A stretch of DNA of 64,000 nt, from assembly GCF_026151205.1 (NCBI RefSeq), contig NC_087076.1:17905419-17969418 (forward strand), given 5' to 3'. Both the position numbers and the translations under genes were made by a program. Under the pieces are notes generated by a model. That model searched no databases. It was not told the DNA's origin and saw only the letters and a list, made by a program, of their open reading frames with translations. Positions 37,201 to 46,817 of this stretch are shown here, one piece after another; within the stretch, counting starts at the first letter, position 1; every line of letters starts with the position of its first letter. The DNA is from Bolinopsis microptera (taxonomy: Eukaryota > Ctenophora > Tentaculata > Lobata > Bolinopsidae).

Positions 37201-39235
37201 ATGCCTTTCTCCATCGATCAAGTCAAGAAAGTAACAGCTGATTGTGGGGACTGTGCTAGGATTAAGCCCAAGTTCATCAGACCTCTAAACCCTCCGCTAA
37301 TAGAAGCTACAAAACCCCTGGACCGAATTAGTATTGATTTCAAGGGACCCCTCCCATCGAGCACAAAGAATAAGTATATGCTGGTCATCATAGATGAGTA
37401 TAGCCGGTTCCCCTTTGTCTACGCCTGCCCTAACATGGAATCTTCTACCATAATCAGATGTTTATCTAACTTGTTCTCTATGTTTGGCACGGTAGGATAT
37501 GTACACTCGGACAACGGCCCCTCCTTGATAAGCAGTGAGCTCCGTAAATTCTTCCTAAATCACGGGGTAGGGTTTAGTAATAGTTCGAAGTACAACCCCC
37601 GTGGTAATAGCCAGGTTGAACGTTACAATGGCGTCATATGGAAGGCTATTCAGCTAGCACTATCAAGCAAAAAGTTCCCTCTGACCCATTGGGAGATAGT
37701 CCTACCCGAGGTACTTCATGCTCAAAGGACTCTGCTCTGTACGGCCACTAACCAGACTCCCCATGAACGCCTTTTCTCCTTCCAAAGGAGATTCGCTTCC
37801 GGAAAACCAGTCCCTTCTTGGCTATTGACTCAAAAAAAAGTGCTGGCCAAGAGGCACGTTCGAAGGTCTAAGTATGATCCATTATGTGACGAGGTCGATC
37901 TTGTCTCAGTCAACCCCGCAAATGCTAGAGTCAGGTACCCAGGGGGCCGCGAGGACACTGTTTCGTTGAGGGACTTGGCACCTCTACCTGTCAGCGAATC
38001 TAATGCCGAAAACTCCACAGGATCTGCTGTAAAGGAAATACCCCCAGTTGCAGTGACCCCCTCTGTTACGGTCGCTCCATCTACTCCCGCTCCCTCTAAC
38101 CCTCCAACCTCCTCCTGTATCCCTGAACCGTGTCATCTCTCCGAACTGCCTGAGCCCAACCCCCGCCGTTCAACTAGGGAATCTCGTCCTCCTGACCGCT
38201 TCCAGGCTGGTTAGACACTTGATCGTGCTTGATCACCGCGTGAATTTCGAGACTTTTCACTATTGATGAGACATTTTATATTTGGCAGTTTTAAAGCCTA
38301 AATTATAATTTATGCGTGTGTACGTAATGGCGCCGTCACTCTGTGGCAGCAACCTGATTACTAGTTTACGTAACGCGCGGGGACTTTCGCATATCTGGAA
38401 GCCGTCTCCATAAACATTTCTAATCTAATTATCTTATGATATAGCGCAGCCGCGCGGAGACGATATTACGTTTATATTCGCCGTTGTATATCTCAGTTTT
38501 ATGAACCGTTTTTTACCGTTTTATAATTTAAATTTTACCCCTGTTTTATAGTTTTGTGAGAGATTAAAGTAATTTTGACTTCAATATTGACTTCTATTAT
38601 TTAGCTGGGGAGAATGTCGTGAGATTTATTATTACTAATATGTACTATTTACAGGATGTTTAATATTTAATGTAACTCTGTTAACAACTGTCTCATTTGG
38701 TAACTCTCGACACACAACAACCTCTAAAATCTAGAATGAGTGTATATACATAGCTAAGTCATTTTAACAAATAACATACCTGGGGGAGGCCCCTGTTGGG
38801 TTCTGTTTCTGACCACATTGTACGCAGGTCAGATAATCTGATACCAAGGTCACTAAACGCATTTCCAAGATCATCCAAATCTGGCTCATATCGTCCACCT
38901 GCAAATATTCTCATTAAACTGGGTTTTCAGCAATTTCGCTGGTTAAACATGAAGATTTAAAAGAATCGATGTTCCCCATAAAAATTATATGCATCTTCAC
39001 AATGCATATATAATACTAGGCGCAATAAACTGACATATATCAATCAATAAATTCTAGTGGAGTACTCACCATGAAGGGAATATCTGAGGGATAAAATTCC
39101 TATGTTTCTAATGTAGTGCTGGGCAATGTCTGAGAACATAGACAAGCCTGATCGTGAGGCTTGATGCCACCCCTGTTGTTTGCACATGTGTGCTAGGGAG
39201 GAGACGAGCAGATGCTCAGCGAACTCATCTGCCAT
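30649..39235 (-). CDS. TAF3: TAF3 homologue: histone-fold N terminus and C-terminal PHD finger (8 exons)
   Basis: TFIID subunit. In the known family the histone fold pairs with TAF10, and the PHD finger binds histone H3K4me3 at promoters. Exons 39235-39070, 38898-38780, 35531-35396, 35058-32612, 32443-32374, 32266-32190, 31136-31039 and 30775-30649 join in phase into 1079 residues. Residues 1-95 give the histone fold (MADEFAEHLLVSSLAHMCKQ, then LDDLGNAFSDLGIRLSDL). Residues 96-141 have the TAF3-typical D-Y-V-P-D-Y-L-P segment. Exon 4 (815 codons) is Lys/Ser/Pro-rich and disordered. The PHD at about 1011-1060 reads WYCPSC, PDDGSPM, GCDRCDEWYHW, then WFCPPC, a full C4HC3 set. The start ATG has no upstream in-frame ATG, and an acceptor-like AG just before it suggests a 5' UTR exon. 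Confidence 0.95.
31039..31136 (-). CDS. TAF3: TAF3 exon 7 (PHD finger)
   Basis: TGCCAG acceptor and GTGGGT donor. Encodes IWYCPSCMLPDDGSPMVGCD, then RCDEWYH. The Met/Asp/Trp positions known to contact methylated H3K4 appear kept. Confidence 0.95.
31217..31303. repeat. (TTAG)n microsatellite in TAF3 intron
   Basis: About 21 tandem TTAG units, with one GCTAG variant near the end. Not the TTAGGG telomere motif. Confidence 0.9.
31394..31473. repeat. 80-bp near-perfect inverted repeat in TAF3 intron
   Basis: Arms of about 34 bp starting AGTGTTCCCGTTTATTG, with one mismatch and one indel, around a short loop. Would fold to a stable hairpin. Confidence 0.9.
32081..32155. repeat. two abutting perfect palindromes in TAF3 intron
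   Basis: A 24-bp perfect palindrome centred on GTATATATAC (32081-32104) touches a 52-bp perfect palindrome centred on CGATATATCG (32104-32155), sharing one base. Confidence 0.95.
32190..32266 (-). CDS. TAF3: TAF3 exon 6
   Basis: TTCCAG acceptor, chosen because it alone keeps the frame open, and GTAAGT donor. Encodes Thr/Val/Glu-rich DTTVTPLLESSLVSETVFSE and a short tail. Confidence 0.75.
32374..32443 (-). CDS. TAF3: TAF3 exon 5
   Basis: TTTTAG acceptor and GTAGGT donor. Encodes PPKEKPVVIKSEPIPEPIAE. I-K-S-E-P resembles a sumoylation consensus. Confidence 0.85.
32612..35058 (-). CDS. TAF3: TAF3 exon 4 (long disordered central region)
   Basis: CTTCAG acceptor and GTATGT donor, 2447 nt. Contains a K-A-K-E-E-K repeat, an acidic patch (DSDSEDFNDFGFGGSSSDE) and an I-P-K-K-E-P/I-P-K-R-E-P repeat near 33485-33575. 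Also contains I-K-I-K-I-G and many S-P/T-P sites. Confidence 0.93.
35396..35531 (-). CDS. TAF3: TAF3 exon 3
   Basis: CCACAG acceptor. Contains FPHQP and the conserved PDYVPDYLPSL. The donor GTTTGA is weak but is the only one that keeps phase with exon 4. Confidence 0.88.
35597..35735 (+). repeat. direct repeat flanking a LINE fragment, copy 1
   Basis: Matches 36250-36385 (shared words TGCATTTGCTA, ATCGTTCTTTGACTTT, AAAGGATGACCAC) at roughly 80 percent. The two copies bracket the LINE fragment. Confidence 0.7.
35761..36232 (-). pseudogene. CR1-type LINE 3' end (ORF2 C terminus plus 3' UTR) in TAF3 intron
   Basis: On the minus strand, 36190 down to about 36000 reads D-N-L-K-D-L-H-W-L-P-I-S-Y-R-I, then LLLLVYKCLNGMGPDYL, then LWNELPFEIKN and LDSFKVYLE. 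This is the standard C-terminal signature of CR1-like ORF2. About 40 residues between D-Y-L and L-W-N are deleted. The 3' UTR portion (35761-35968) recurs reversed at 41330-41560. Inactive. Confidence 0.85.
36250..36385 (+). repeat. direct repeat flanking a LINE fragment, copy 2
   Basis: See the copy at 35597-35735. Confidence 0.7.
36420..38214 (+). pseudogene. Ty3/gypsy pol fragment (RT end, RNase H, integrase), 5'-truncated, frameshifted
   Basis: First frame (to 36965): end of RT (N-I-L-G-Y-L-V-S-K-G, L-P-L-P) and RNase H (L-E-S-D-A-S-E, PVAFFSRTLKAHERRHHAVE, LITDQQAL). Second frame (from about 36950 to 38214): rest of RNase H (K-I-Q-R-W-R-I-E-L, ADCLSRA), the integrase zinc-like region (H-P-G-V-A, C-x2-C) and the DDE core, with D in SIDFKGPL, D in HSDNGP and E in NSQVERYNG. 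A Pro/Ser-rich tail ends the frame. A short deletion near 36950 breaks the frame. Gag, protease and most of RT are missing. It lies in the TAF3 intron, antisense to TAF3. Confidence 0.92.
38603..38640 (+). mobile_element. polypurine tract and putative 3' LTR start
   Basis: AGCTGGGGAGAA directly followed by TGTCGTGAG fits a polypurine tract followed by an LTR beginning TG. The LTR's other end is not clear before the TAF3 exon at 38780. Confidence 0.5.
38780..38898 (-). CDS. TAF3: TAF3 exon 2 (end of histone fold)
   Basis: TTGCAG acceptor and GTATGT donor. Encodes GRYEPDLDDLGNAFSDLGIR, then LSDLRTMW. Phase 1 in, 0 out. Confidence 0.95.
39070..39235 (-). CDS. TAF3: TAF3 exon 1 of model (histone fold)
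   Basis: Starts at the ATG of MADEFAEHLLVSSLAHMCKQ. Ends with a GTGAGT donor after phase 1. The G-L-S-M-F-S-D-I-A-Q-H-Y-I-R-N-I-G helix matches TAF3 histone folds. Confidence 0.93.
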
Positions 39236-40430
39236 CCTATCATGCCCTGAATGCAAACGATAATAATGCTGGGTTCAACATGATTTTTACTAAAATGCAA
39301 ACTCCTTCAAATCATTTAAAATAAAAAATATTTAACATTGGAAGAATACATATACATTTTAAGGTTGCCACTTCAATGGATTTTGCGAAAGCGAATAGTC
39401 AGCAAACCCCTGTACTGTACCCCGTTTAACATTGCAGAGTGAAAAGCGATATTCATTAATCATTACATTATTTCTTAGGAGATTTGTTTATTATTCTAAA
39501 TTGCCTAAACATGCTCAAAACCAAGCTTTGGGTGCTCCACTTGTAGCAACTTGTTTCCAGAACTAATTATAAATTTAAATGATCAAATTTTTTTTTAAAT
39601 GTTGGCAAAAACTGTATGATTATATCTTGGGCATAAGCACAAATTTTGGTAGATAAATTGGTAACATATCAATATTTTTGGATGAGATGAACTTTATATG
39701 AAAGGTAAGCACTATGCCTAACCTACATATTCTCTGTAATTAACAGCTCAATATCTGTTTATCTGTTCAAAAGGAATACAAATGAGGATTCTGTGGTAAA
39801 AGACCACCAAACCTAAACAAAACCGCCAATATCTCAATTTGTGATATTCACGAAAGTGATTTATATTTTTGATTGGAATTTTGGCGGCCGATTTTTTTTA
39901 ATTTAAGGTTTTCGGTGAAACTTGATTGAGATCTAGCAGTTCAGGGCCTGCACCTTGAAAATAAAGGTTGACAAAGTTCGACAAAGATTGCATGACTGCG
40001 TTATAAAGGATAGACAACTGACAGGAAAGGAATGTTAATATTGCAAGTAGACAATACACAACTTATGGAATACCATAGGAAGTGCTCTCGTTTCTCCTAT
40101 TCTCTGTCTGTAATAAAAAACACATCTGAAGAAGTCTTAAGATATATGTAAGCTGGTGTAAATTCGCCAGTGCTTTCTTTCAAGAACATCTCAGGATGTC
40201 ATAAAACTATGTAGATGATTCATGATCATCTTAGCAAGTACACTTAGCTAGGTGATGATCATTTAACAACAATTTTAGGGTGCTGCTAGCATCAAAGAGA
40301 TTTCAATTGCCATATCGATCACCAATATTTGAAACAGCAGTTTACTAAAGAAAGTCATCAAATGCGCTATATTGAGCAGCTCTGTATACATTTAGTTAAG
40401 CACAGTAAAATGTAATGTATCGAAGGGTAT
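39236..40430. other. upstream region of TAF3, nothing recognised
   Basis: AT-rich. TAF3's promoter and any 5' UTR exon would lie here, but no decisive signal is visible. Confidence 0.5.
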
Positions 40431-40439
40431 ACCAAAAAG

Positions 40440-41260
40440 ATCCTTTTTTGCAGCCCCCCCCCCCCCTCTGGTCTCTGCTCATTGAAACCTTTCGCTCATT
40501 GGGGGGGGGGGGGGTACCACTGTCCATTTTGTCCATTTTGTCTTTGTCTTTTTTTACATTTTTTTGTGACAAAATGGACAATACTAGGGACAAAAGGGAC
40601 AAAAGGGACAAAAATTTTGGACAAATGAGACAAAAAATGAGACAAGCTCAAATGTAGAGAATGTATATATTCTACTCGACATCAACAATTTAGATTTTCA
40701 TGTCAGTGTTTTGCTGTGCTTAGAATCAACTGAAACCACTGAAGGGACTGAAATAAGCAGAATTCATCAACGGCAGCACATAAATAAATGTGTACACGGT
40801 TCAGTCAATATAATTTCATTAATCCCATTAATCAAGTGGTGATATCAAAAAAGTCATCATCTTTTAATATCATAACGCTCATAGCGGCCAGAAGCAGATA
40901 CCCAGACCCACACAATTACTTTTCCATTAACAATATGCCGACAATATCAAGCTAATGGGTATTCGTTTTTTCCTATGAAGTAGGAGAAAAAGCATGCCCA
41001 TCCTCTAATCAAGATTTTCTTATTCCTCCTCTTTTTCCTGAACATTTGTCTCGTTTGTCCCTGTCCTTTTTGTCCATTTTGTCCCAGTCTTTTTGTCCAT
41101 TTAGTCCTTTTTGTCCCCGTCTTTTTTGTCTTTTTTGTCCCTATTATCTTTTTTGTCCCTTTTGTCCCTCTCGTCCCTTTTGTCCCTTTTGTCTTTGTCT
41201 TTTTTCAGTTTTTTTTGTGCAGGGATAAAATGAACAGTGGTACCCCCCCCCCCCTCATTG
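40440..41260. repeat. TTTTGTCCC-type minisatellite framed by poly-C/poly-G tracts
   Basis: Runs of the 9-10 bp words TTTTGTCC(C/A) at 40521-40551 and 41045-41215, and of the complement GGGACAAAA at 40585-40635. The ends carry CCCCCCC and GGGGGGG tracts next to ACCACTGTCCATTTTGT at the left and the inverse ACAGTGGTACC at the right, giving an inverted-repeat layout. Confidence 0.8.
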
Positions 41261-41329
41261 AAACCGAGCTTCTTCCCCAACTATTCGGCTGGGTCAACCG
41301 AGGAAATAGAAAGGTTCTTCAATCACCAA

Positions 41330-41560
41330 CATTGTATCTTAATATTTTTCAATCCTAGTTTCCCTAAATGTTTCTACTAGAAAATGCATACACATTAACA
41401 TTTATTTAGTGTAGCAAGTCTAATACCCTTACCTGGTTTTGAATATAAATGTGGGTTGCTTTTTAGGTTTTATTGTGTCCTGAACTGTTTTCGTGGCACA
41501 CCTGTGCATTTTAAGTTGTTGTGCCACTATAATATAAAAGTTTAAGTTATTATATTATTT
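41330..41560 (+). repeat. CR1-type LINE 3' UTR fragment
   Basis: Reverse complement of 35761-35968, with similarity across about 200 bp. The copy at 41255-41310 just before it belongs to the TCATTCGGC repeat family. Confidence 0.75.
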
Positions 41561-41658
41561 AGAAGAACTTTATGTTTTATTAATTTAGGTACCATGCCGT
41601 CTGGTTTTTGGATTAAAGAAGAGAGACTCAGTCGAGGAGAAGCTCAAATCCCTTCATA

Positions 41659-42010
41659 GTCAAGGATCTGACGACATTCCCGTCTATATAACTTCCGCCC
41701 CGGGGTTTGAGACTTGGAATACCTCAAGGGACCCATTAGAAACAAATTTGGCTTGGGTAGAAATTTTGGCTATGGGGCAGTTTTGCGCAATTGACCACGC
41801 CCTTTTTTGGCGCTTTTGCAACTTTAGAATCAAAATAACTCCGCTTCTAATTGGAATTAGAAGCTCAGCTTGGCTTTAAAGTTGTTCAGAATCATCACAT
41901 TTAGGGGGGTAGAGCATAATTTTAAAGTCAACAGACATCGGGTTGTTGAGTTATGTGACCACACCCTTATTTACCCTCGCGAGTCGTGATTTTCACACTA
42001 AATACGAGAT
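41659..42010 (+). repeat. fold-back element, left arm
   Basis: Outer part GATCTGACGACATTCCCGTC through a CCCCGGGG block matches the reverse complement of 51740-51889. The inner part is one diverged about 180-bp array unit, the mirror image of 51540-51740. It is separated from the rest of the array by the LINE inserted at 42011. Confidence 0.85.
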
Positions 42011-42066
42011 TTGATTGAAATAAATTTTCGTGCACATACAGAATGGATGGTTAATAATTTAATATA

Positions 42067-42833
42067 CAGGGTGGGCCAAAAGTCAGTACCCATACGTTGG
42101 CCTTAATAGCTCCGCCGTGTTTTATATTTGAGAGCTGTTGCTTTGCAGATGGCATACTGTACTTACTGGTTCGAGGATTCCGTCGTCAAAATTTGAAAAT
42201 TCGAATATTTTAGACCACGCCCATTCAATATTAAAACACCTATATTGTTTTCTCTGAACATGCTGAACGCCTAATTTTTTCAGAGATGGTAGATTTTCAA
42301 ATGTTGCATATGATCTGAAAACATGAGGCAAAATGGATTAGAAATAAAGAAGTTATCAAGCATTTTCTGTATCTCGTTAACAAAATTGACTGGATGATTA
42401 TGTGACACCATGACACGACACCTTAATTGGGCACCCTTAACAATTCCCATAATGTTTAACGGGGAAGTTAACGGGGTCACCTTATCACGTGATTAGGTAA
42501 ACCAATCACCTGATCACACGTAATGAATAAACTCGTTATGCTTTATATCTCGGTCATCTGAGAAGCTACAGTTCTAATTCTTTCAGGACAAACGTAATTC
42601 GAAAATCCAAACACAATTCAATAACGTTTAGCTTGATCCGACTATCCAAACTATCAAATAAATGTGAAAATGAACCTCCATTTGAAAAAAATGAACGCTA
42701 ATATTTTTCGAGTTGACAAATTCCTCGAACCAGTGGTGGTACTAAGTCATACCAGAAAGAAGTATTTAAATTGGGCACTCAGTGACTGAGCTATAAAGGC
42801 AAACGTATGGGTACTGACTTTTGGCCCACCCTG
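42067..42833. mobile_element. Tc1/mariner-like MITE, 767 bp, TA duplication
   Basis: Ends are about 38-bp inverted repeats beginning CAGGGTGGGCCAAAAGTCAG with one or two mismatches, flanked by TA on both sides (42065-42066 and 42834-42835). LINE copy 2 has the empty site (TTAATATATATGTAGACC at 52157-52174). No transposase ORF, so non-autonomous. Confidence 0.92.
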
Positions 42834-43686
42834 TATATGTAGACCAAGCTCTGTGCACGGGATGCTTCCTGGAAGAATCCAGTTCTTTTAGCGGGGCACC
42901 CTACCTAAAGCCAAATTGAGATATAATAATCATATTCCTAGAGAAATAATCAGAAATCGAATACCAATCAAATAATATGATATATATGAGTAGTAACCAT
43001 ATTTACTATGCAAAATGCCCCAACCACATAGTGTAAATTTATATAGAATTCAAATTCCATATCATCATTAAACCTCAATACCTAGTCAATATAATAGCCC
43101 AAGCAAAATTAAATAACTTCTTATATACCTTACTGTCATACTACAAATTAATTAAACATTTGAAATCTGTTGACCAGAGAATAAATTTCTAAGCCTAATG
43201 CAAGTGAAATAATTTAGATGCAATAATGAATGCCTAATGTGAGTATCATTTGTCAATGTCCTTGTAAAAAAGTCTGTACAAGAGATATGAGTAACTAATA
43301 TAGAAGAAAAAACAGGAAGTTGTCGTCTGTTGTAAAATAAATAAAATATCTAGAATATAAATTAGAATATAAAATAACATTCAGTCAATGTGTCGTCAAT
43401 AAACTGTACAATTATCAAATGTTAAAACTGGGTGATACAGTCACCAAAAATAAATACTAAGTATGATAAGTTAATAAATTAAATGTGGTCTATAAAACTA
43501 CCACTAAGTATAATAGGTCAATAAATTAAAAGTGGTTTATAAAACTACCACTGTGGGAACCCCTTCTCCAGTTAAAACATGTCAGTCATGTGCAAAATCA
43601 ATCAGAATGGTAAGGTGGTAAAAAAGGGAATATCTTTTCGATACATCATTTATATATGCCTCAGATTTAAAAGAATTAGAAGTTAC

Positions 43687-46662
43687 TTAGTTATCGGCGA
43701 CTATGATTGCAGTGTAAAATTTGTCATATGAATTGTCGACGGTATAATTAGGGTCTGTTGTTATAGATGATAGTAGCTGTTTCTTATACGAATCACTAAA
43801 GCTTTTAACATCGGGCAGATTTCGTAGATCTGTTGGAACATTATTCCAACATTTTGCCCCCAAGTATTGAAAGTTTTTATGTGATGTTGATCTATTGACA
43901 TAAAGGTTGCAGCTTTCGCCGCTCCTACTACCTCCTGATATGTAACTAAATTTGTTCATAAAGTTTGTAGGACAATTGTCATGGATGATTCTAAACATAT
44001 AATTTGACAGATGGAGTTGTCGTCTAAGATGGAGTGGTAACCATTTCATGTCTCTATAAACATTAAGGCTGCTCTCTGTTTTTGGAACGTTGAGAGCTAT
44101 TTTGGCTACCTTTTTGTACAGAGTGTCAAGTTCAGCAAGTTTTGTCTTGCCAGCTCTACAATAGATCGTGTCTAAATAATCGAATTGTGGCAACATGAGT
44201 GCATTGGCAAACATTTTCCTATATTTAATGGGTAGCAGTGCTTTACTTCTATACATGGCACCAATTCTCTTCATGACCTTCCTAATAATATAATCTACAT
44301 GGCTTTTGAAGTTTAATTTACTATCTAGAATGAGGCCAAGATATTTTGTCTCTTTGCACTCCTTGATTGTGAAAGTTACCTCATTACAATCAATGGTTAT
44401 TTCATCATGTTGGTCAACAGAATCAAACAATAGGAATTCAGTCTTCTTTTCATTGAGTGATAATTTATTAACACTGAGCCATTTAAAGATTGTCATAAGT
44501 TCTATTTTCATGTTTATAAATGTGCTTCTGCAGGTTTGATCAAAGAATAGTGCACCATCATCTGCAAATAGAAAGGGCTTAGATAGGTTACAGGCATAAA
44601 TGATGTCATTTATGAAGATACTAAATAACATAGGCCCAATGATGCTTCCTTGTGGTACACCACTCAGAACTTCTAAAAATGAGCTTAGATTGCCATTGAT
44701 CCTAGTGCATTGATATCTACAAGATAAGAAGTTCTTAAACCAGGTTAAAGCAATGCCACCAATTCCATAATATGCCAATTTTTGAAGCAATATTTCATGA
44801 TTCACTGTGTCAAAGGCCTTCTTAAGATCAAGAAAGATGATTCCTGGTTTATAAGACTTAGATTTACTCATATATATTTCGTCCATCAGATCGTACATCA
44901 GATAAGTTGTGGAGTGATTTTTCCGAAAGCCATATTGATGCCGGATGAAAAGTTTGTTCTCTTCCATGTAATCAGTGAGTTGCTTGCCGACAAAGTATTC
45001 TATAAGTTTTCCTACAAGTGGAAGGATGGATATTGGCCTGTAATTATTAGGATCATCTTTCATTCCTGCCTTATGGATGGGAGTTACTCTAGCTTTTTTA
45101 CAAAGGGTTGGTACAACACCTGTATTAAGGCTCAGATTGACAATGTGGGTCAGTGGCTCAACTATGTGTGGTACAGCTTGCTTAAGTAAAAATAGAGGCA
45201 CATTGTCATATGAGGCCTTGTCATTCTTGAGCGTTTCGACATACATTAGGATATCAGTTTCATTTATTTCTTGGAATCTATCAAATGAGATATTAGAAGT
45301 TCTAGGAGGTAAAAAATCAGTAAAACTAACTCTTTCAATATTGGGGGCCTGATTTTGTAATCTTGATCCAACATTTGCAAAATGAAAGTTAAATAGCTCA
45401 GGATCATTCTCATTGATAGTTTGACAATTAGTTGTACCAGGGGTCATATTTGATGCCAGTTTGATAGTTTTCCATATCCCTTTAAGATCATTCTTGGCAC
45501 TTTTAACTTGTAGATCATCGATTACATTAGCCTTTTTGCAGGTTTTAGCTAATTTATTTCTAATATTTCTCTGAATCTTGTAGCAATCCCAGGCCTCATT
45601 ACACTTTATACATTTGCTACATGTACCACATTTATTGCAATTTCCATTGTCTCTCTTATCCTTCTTTTTACGGAATTTCTTTAGAAGAAAATGTGTATGA
45701 TTAATGGCATATAAAAGTTCAGTAGAAGGTTTATGTATGAACTTTTCATGCCTTTCTATGGTCTTGCAAGGGAAGAAGGTTGCATATGCCTGTTCAATAT
45801 GATGACAAAGGCCAGCTGTGATAGCTTCAACATCTGTACTTTCCAATAGTGGACTGTAATCAGAACAGGTGTCTAGATAGTCTAAGAATTGTTTAACATT
45901 ACGTTTACAATGATTTCTAATTTCAACCTTCTCAAATTTAGGAGCTATAGGTACTTTACAATCTATCTCACACATAATAGCTTGATGATCTCCAATACGT
46001 TCATCAAGAACAGAAGATTGGACAAAATCTGCATAACAGTTAGTGAATATTACATCAATAGTAGTCTGGGTAACATTGTCTCCACGTTTAGCAACTCTAG
46101 TTATCCCTTGAATGGTTTGAACTAGATTGTAACATCTCAAGGTCATATCTAATTTTTTGTACTGGGTGGATGAGATATTATTCTGGTCAATGTTTATATC
46201 CCCAATCCAGATAACCTTTTTCCCATTCAATTTTTTCATGCAAAAATGAATGTATTCAATAAAGTTATCAACACTGCAATAATTTCCAGAGCGATAGAAG
46301 CAGCAAACATTGATCTTGCTATTCTTAAGCTTCACCCATAATGCTTCAATGTTATCAAGCTTACTATCCATAACTAATTCTGTGTAAGCTAGTTTTTTGT
46401 TTATCATTAAGCCACAACCACCCCTAGAACTGTTTGGCCTGTCGCATCGCATAATGTTGAAGGAGGAAGGAATATTTATGGTGTCTGTGTCAATAGTATC
46501 ATTAAGATTCATCTCATTTAGGGAAAGTATGTCTAATTTATGATCTCTAATAAGTTGGGAAAGTTCATTACTTTTAGCTAAATTGAGAAGCCCTCCTTGA
46601 ATGTTACAATGACCAATGCAGAGGTTGTGAAACCTATCAGCTGCATTATTAAAATTTGTCAT
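43687..46662 (-). CDS. LINE copy 1 ORF2: AP endonuclease and reverse transcriptase
   Basis: 991 codons, uninterrupted. Provides DNA nicking and target-primed reverse transcription of its own mRNA. The APE endonuclease is about residues 13-235: H-C-N-I-Q-G, catalytic-type Glu50 in L-N-E, G-D-I-N-I-D at 154-159, and D225-H226. A cysteine cluster at 342-360 (C-x2-C-x2-C-x2-C-x2-C, then C360) sits in the linker. The RT is about 520-790: R-P-I-S-I-L-P, L-D-L-K-K-A-F-D (Asp612), GVPQGSIIGP, and F-A-D-D at 699-702. The C-terminal region has K-W-L-P-L-H-L-R-R. The layout fits CR1/L2-group LINEs. It differs from copy 2 at about 20 residues. Confidence 0.95.
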   Translation of the reverse strand: MTNFNNAADRFHNLCIGHCNIQGGLLNLAKSNELSQLIRDHKLDILSLNEMNLNDTIDTDTINIPSSFNIMRCDRPNSSRGGCGLMINKKLAYTELVMDSKLDNIEALWVKLKNSKINVCCFYRSGNYCSVDNFIEYIHFCMKKLNGKKVIWIGDINIDQNNISSTQYKKLDMTLRCYNLVQTIQGITRVAKRGDNVTQTTIDVIFTNCYADFVQSSVLDERIGDHQAIMCEIDCKVPIAPKFEKVEIRNHCKRNVKQFLDYLDTCSDYSPLLESTDVEAITAGLCHHIEQAYATFFPCKTIERHEKFIHKPSTELLYAINHTHFLLKKFRKKKDKRDNGNCNKCGTCSKCIKCNEAWDCYKIQRNIRNKLAKTCKKANVIDDLQVKSAKNDLKGIWKTIKLASNMTPGTTNCQTINENDPELFNFHFANVGSRLQNQAPNIERVSFTDFLPPRTSNISFDRFQEINETDILMYVETLKNDKASYDNVPLFLLKQAVPHIVEPLTHIVNLSLNTGVVPTLCKKARVTPIHKAGMKDDPNNYRPISILPLVGKLIEYFVGKQLTDYMEENKLFIRHQYGFRKNHSTTYLMYDLMDEIYMSKSKSYKPGIIFLDLKKAFDTVNHEILLQKLAYYGIGGIALTWFKNFLSCRYQCTRINGNLSSFLEVLSGVPQGSIIGPMLFSIFINDIIYACNLSKPFLFADDGALFFDQTCRSTFINMKIELMTIFKWLSVNKLSLNEKKTEFLLFDSVDQHDEITIDCNEVTFTIKECKETKYLGLILDSKLNFKSHVDYIIRKVMKRIGAMYRSKALLPIKYRKMFANALMLPQFDYLDTIYCRAGKTKLAELDTLYKKVAKIALNVPKTESSLNVYRDMKWLPLHLRRQLHLSNYMFRIIHDNCPTNFMNKFSYISGGSRSGESCNLYVNRSTSHKNFQYLGAKCWNNVPTDLRNLPDVKSFSDSYKKQLLSSITTDPNYTVDNSYDKFYTAIIVADN

Positions 46663-46817
46663 CTTGTGAATCTTATTAATTCACAATGGAATGAATAAAA
46701 GTTGTAAAGTTGTGTTTAAACTAAAAAACAGAATAAAAGCAGGTTGTATTTGTCTGGATGTCGTACTGTAAAAATAAAACTGATGGTAGGAGTGTTATGT
46801 CAGTATTCAGCAGTATT

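Noticed and set aside
44782-45189. 135-codon frame opposite LINE ORF2 (and its twin at 54111-54518)
   Set aside because: Antisense shadow of the reverse transcriptase coding region, conserved only because the LINE copies are.
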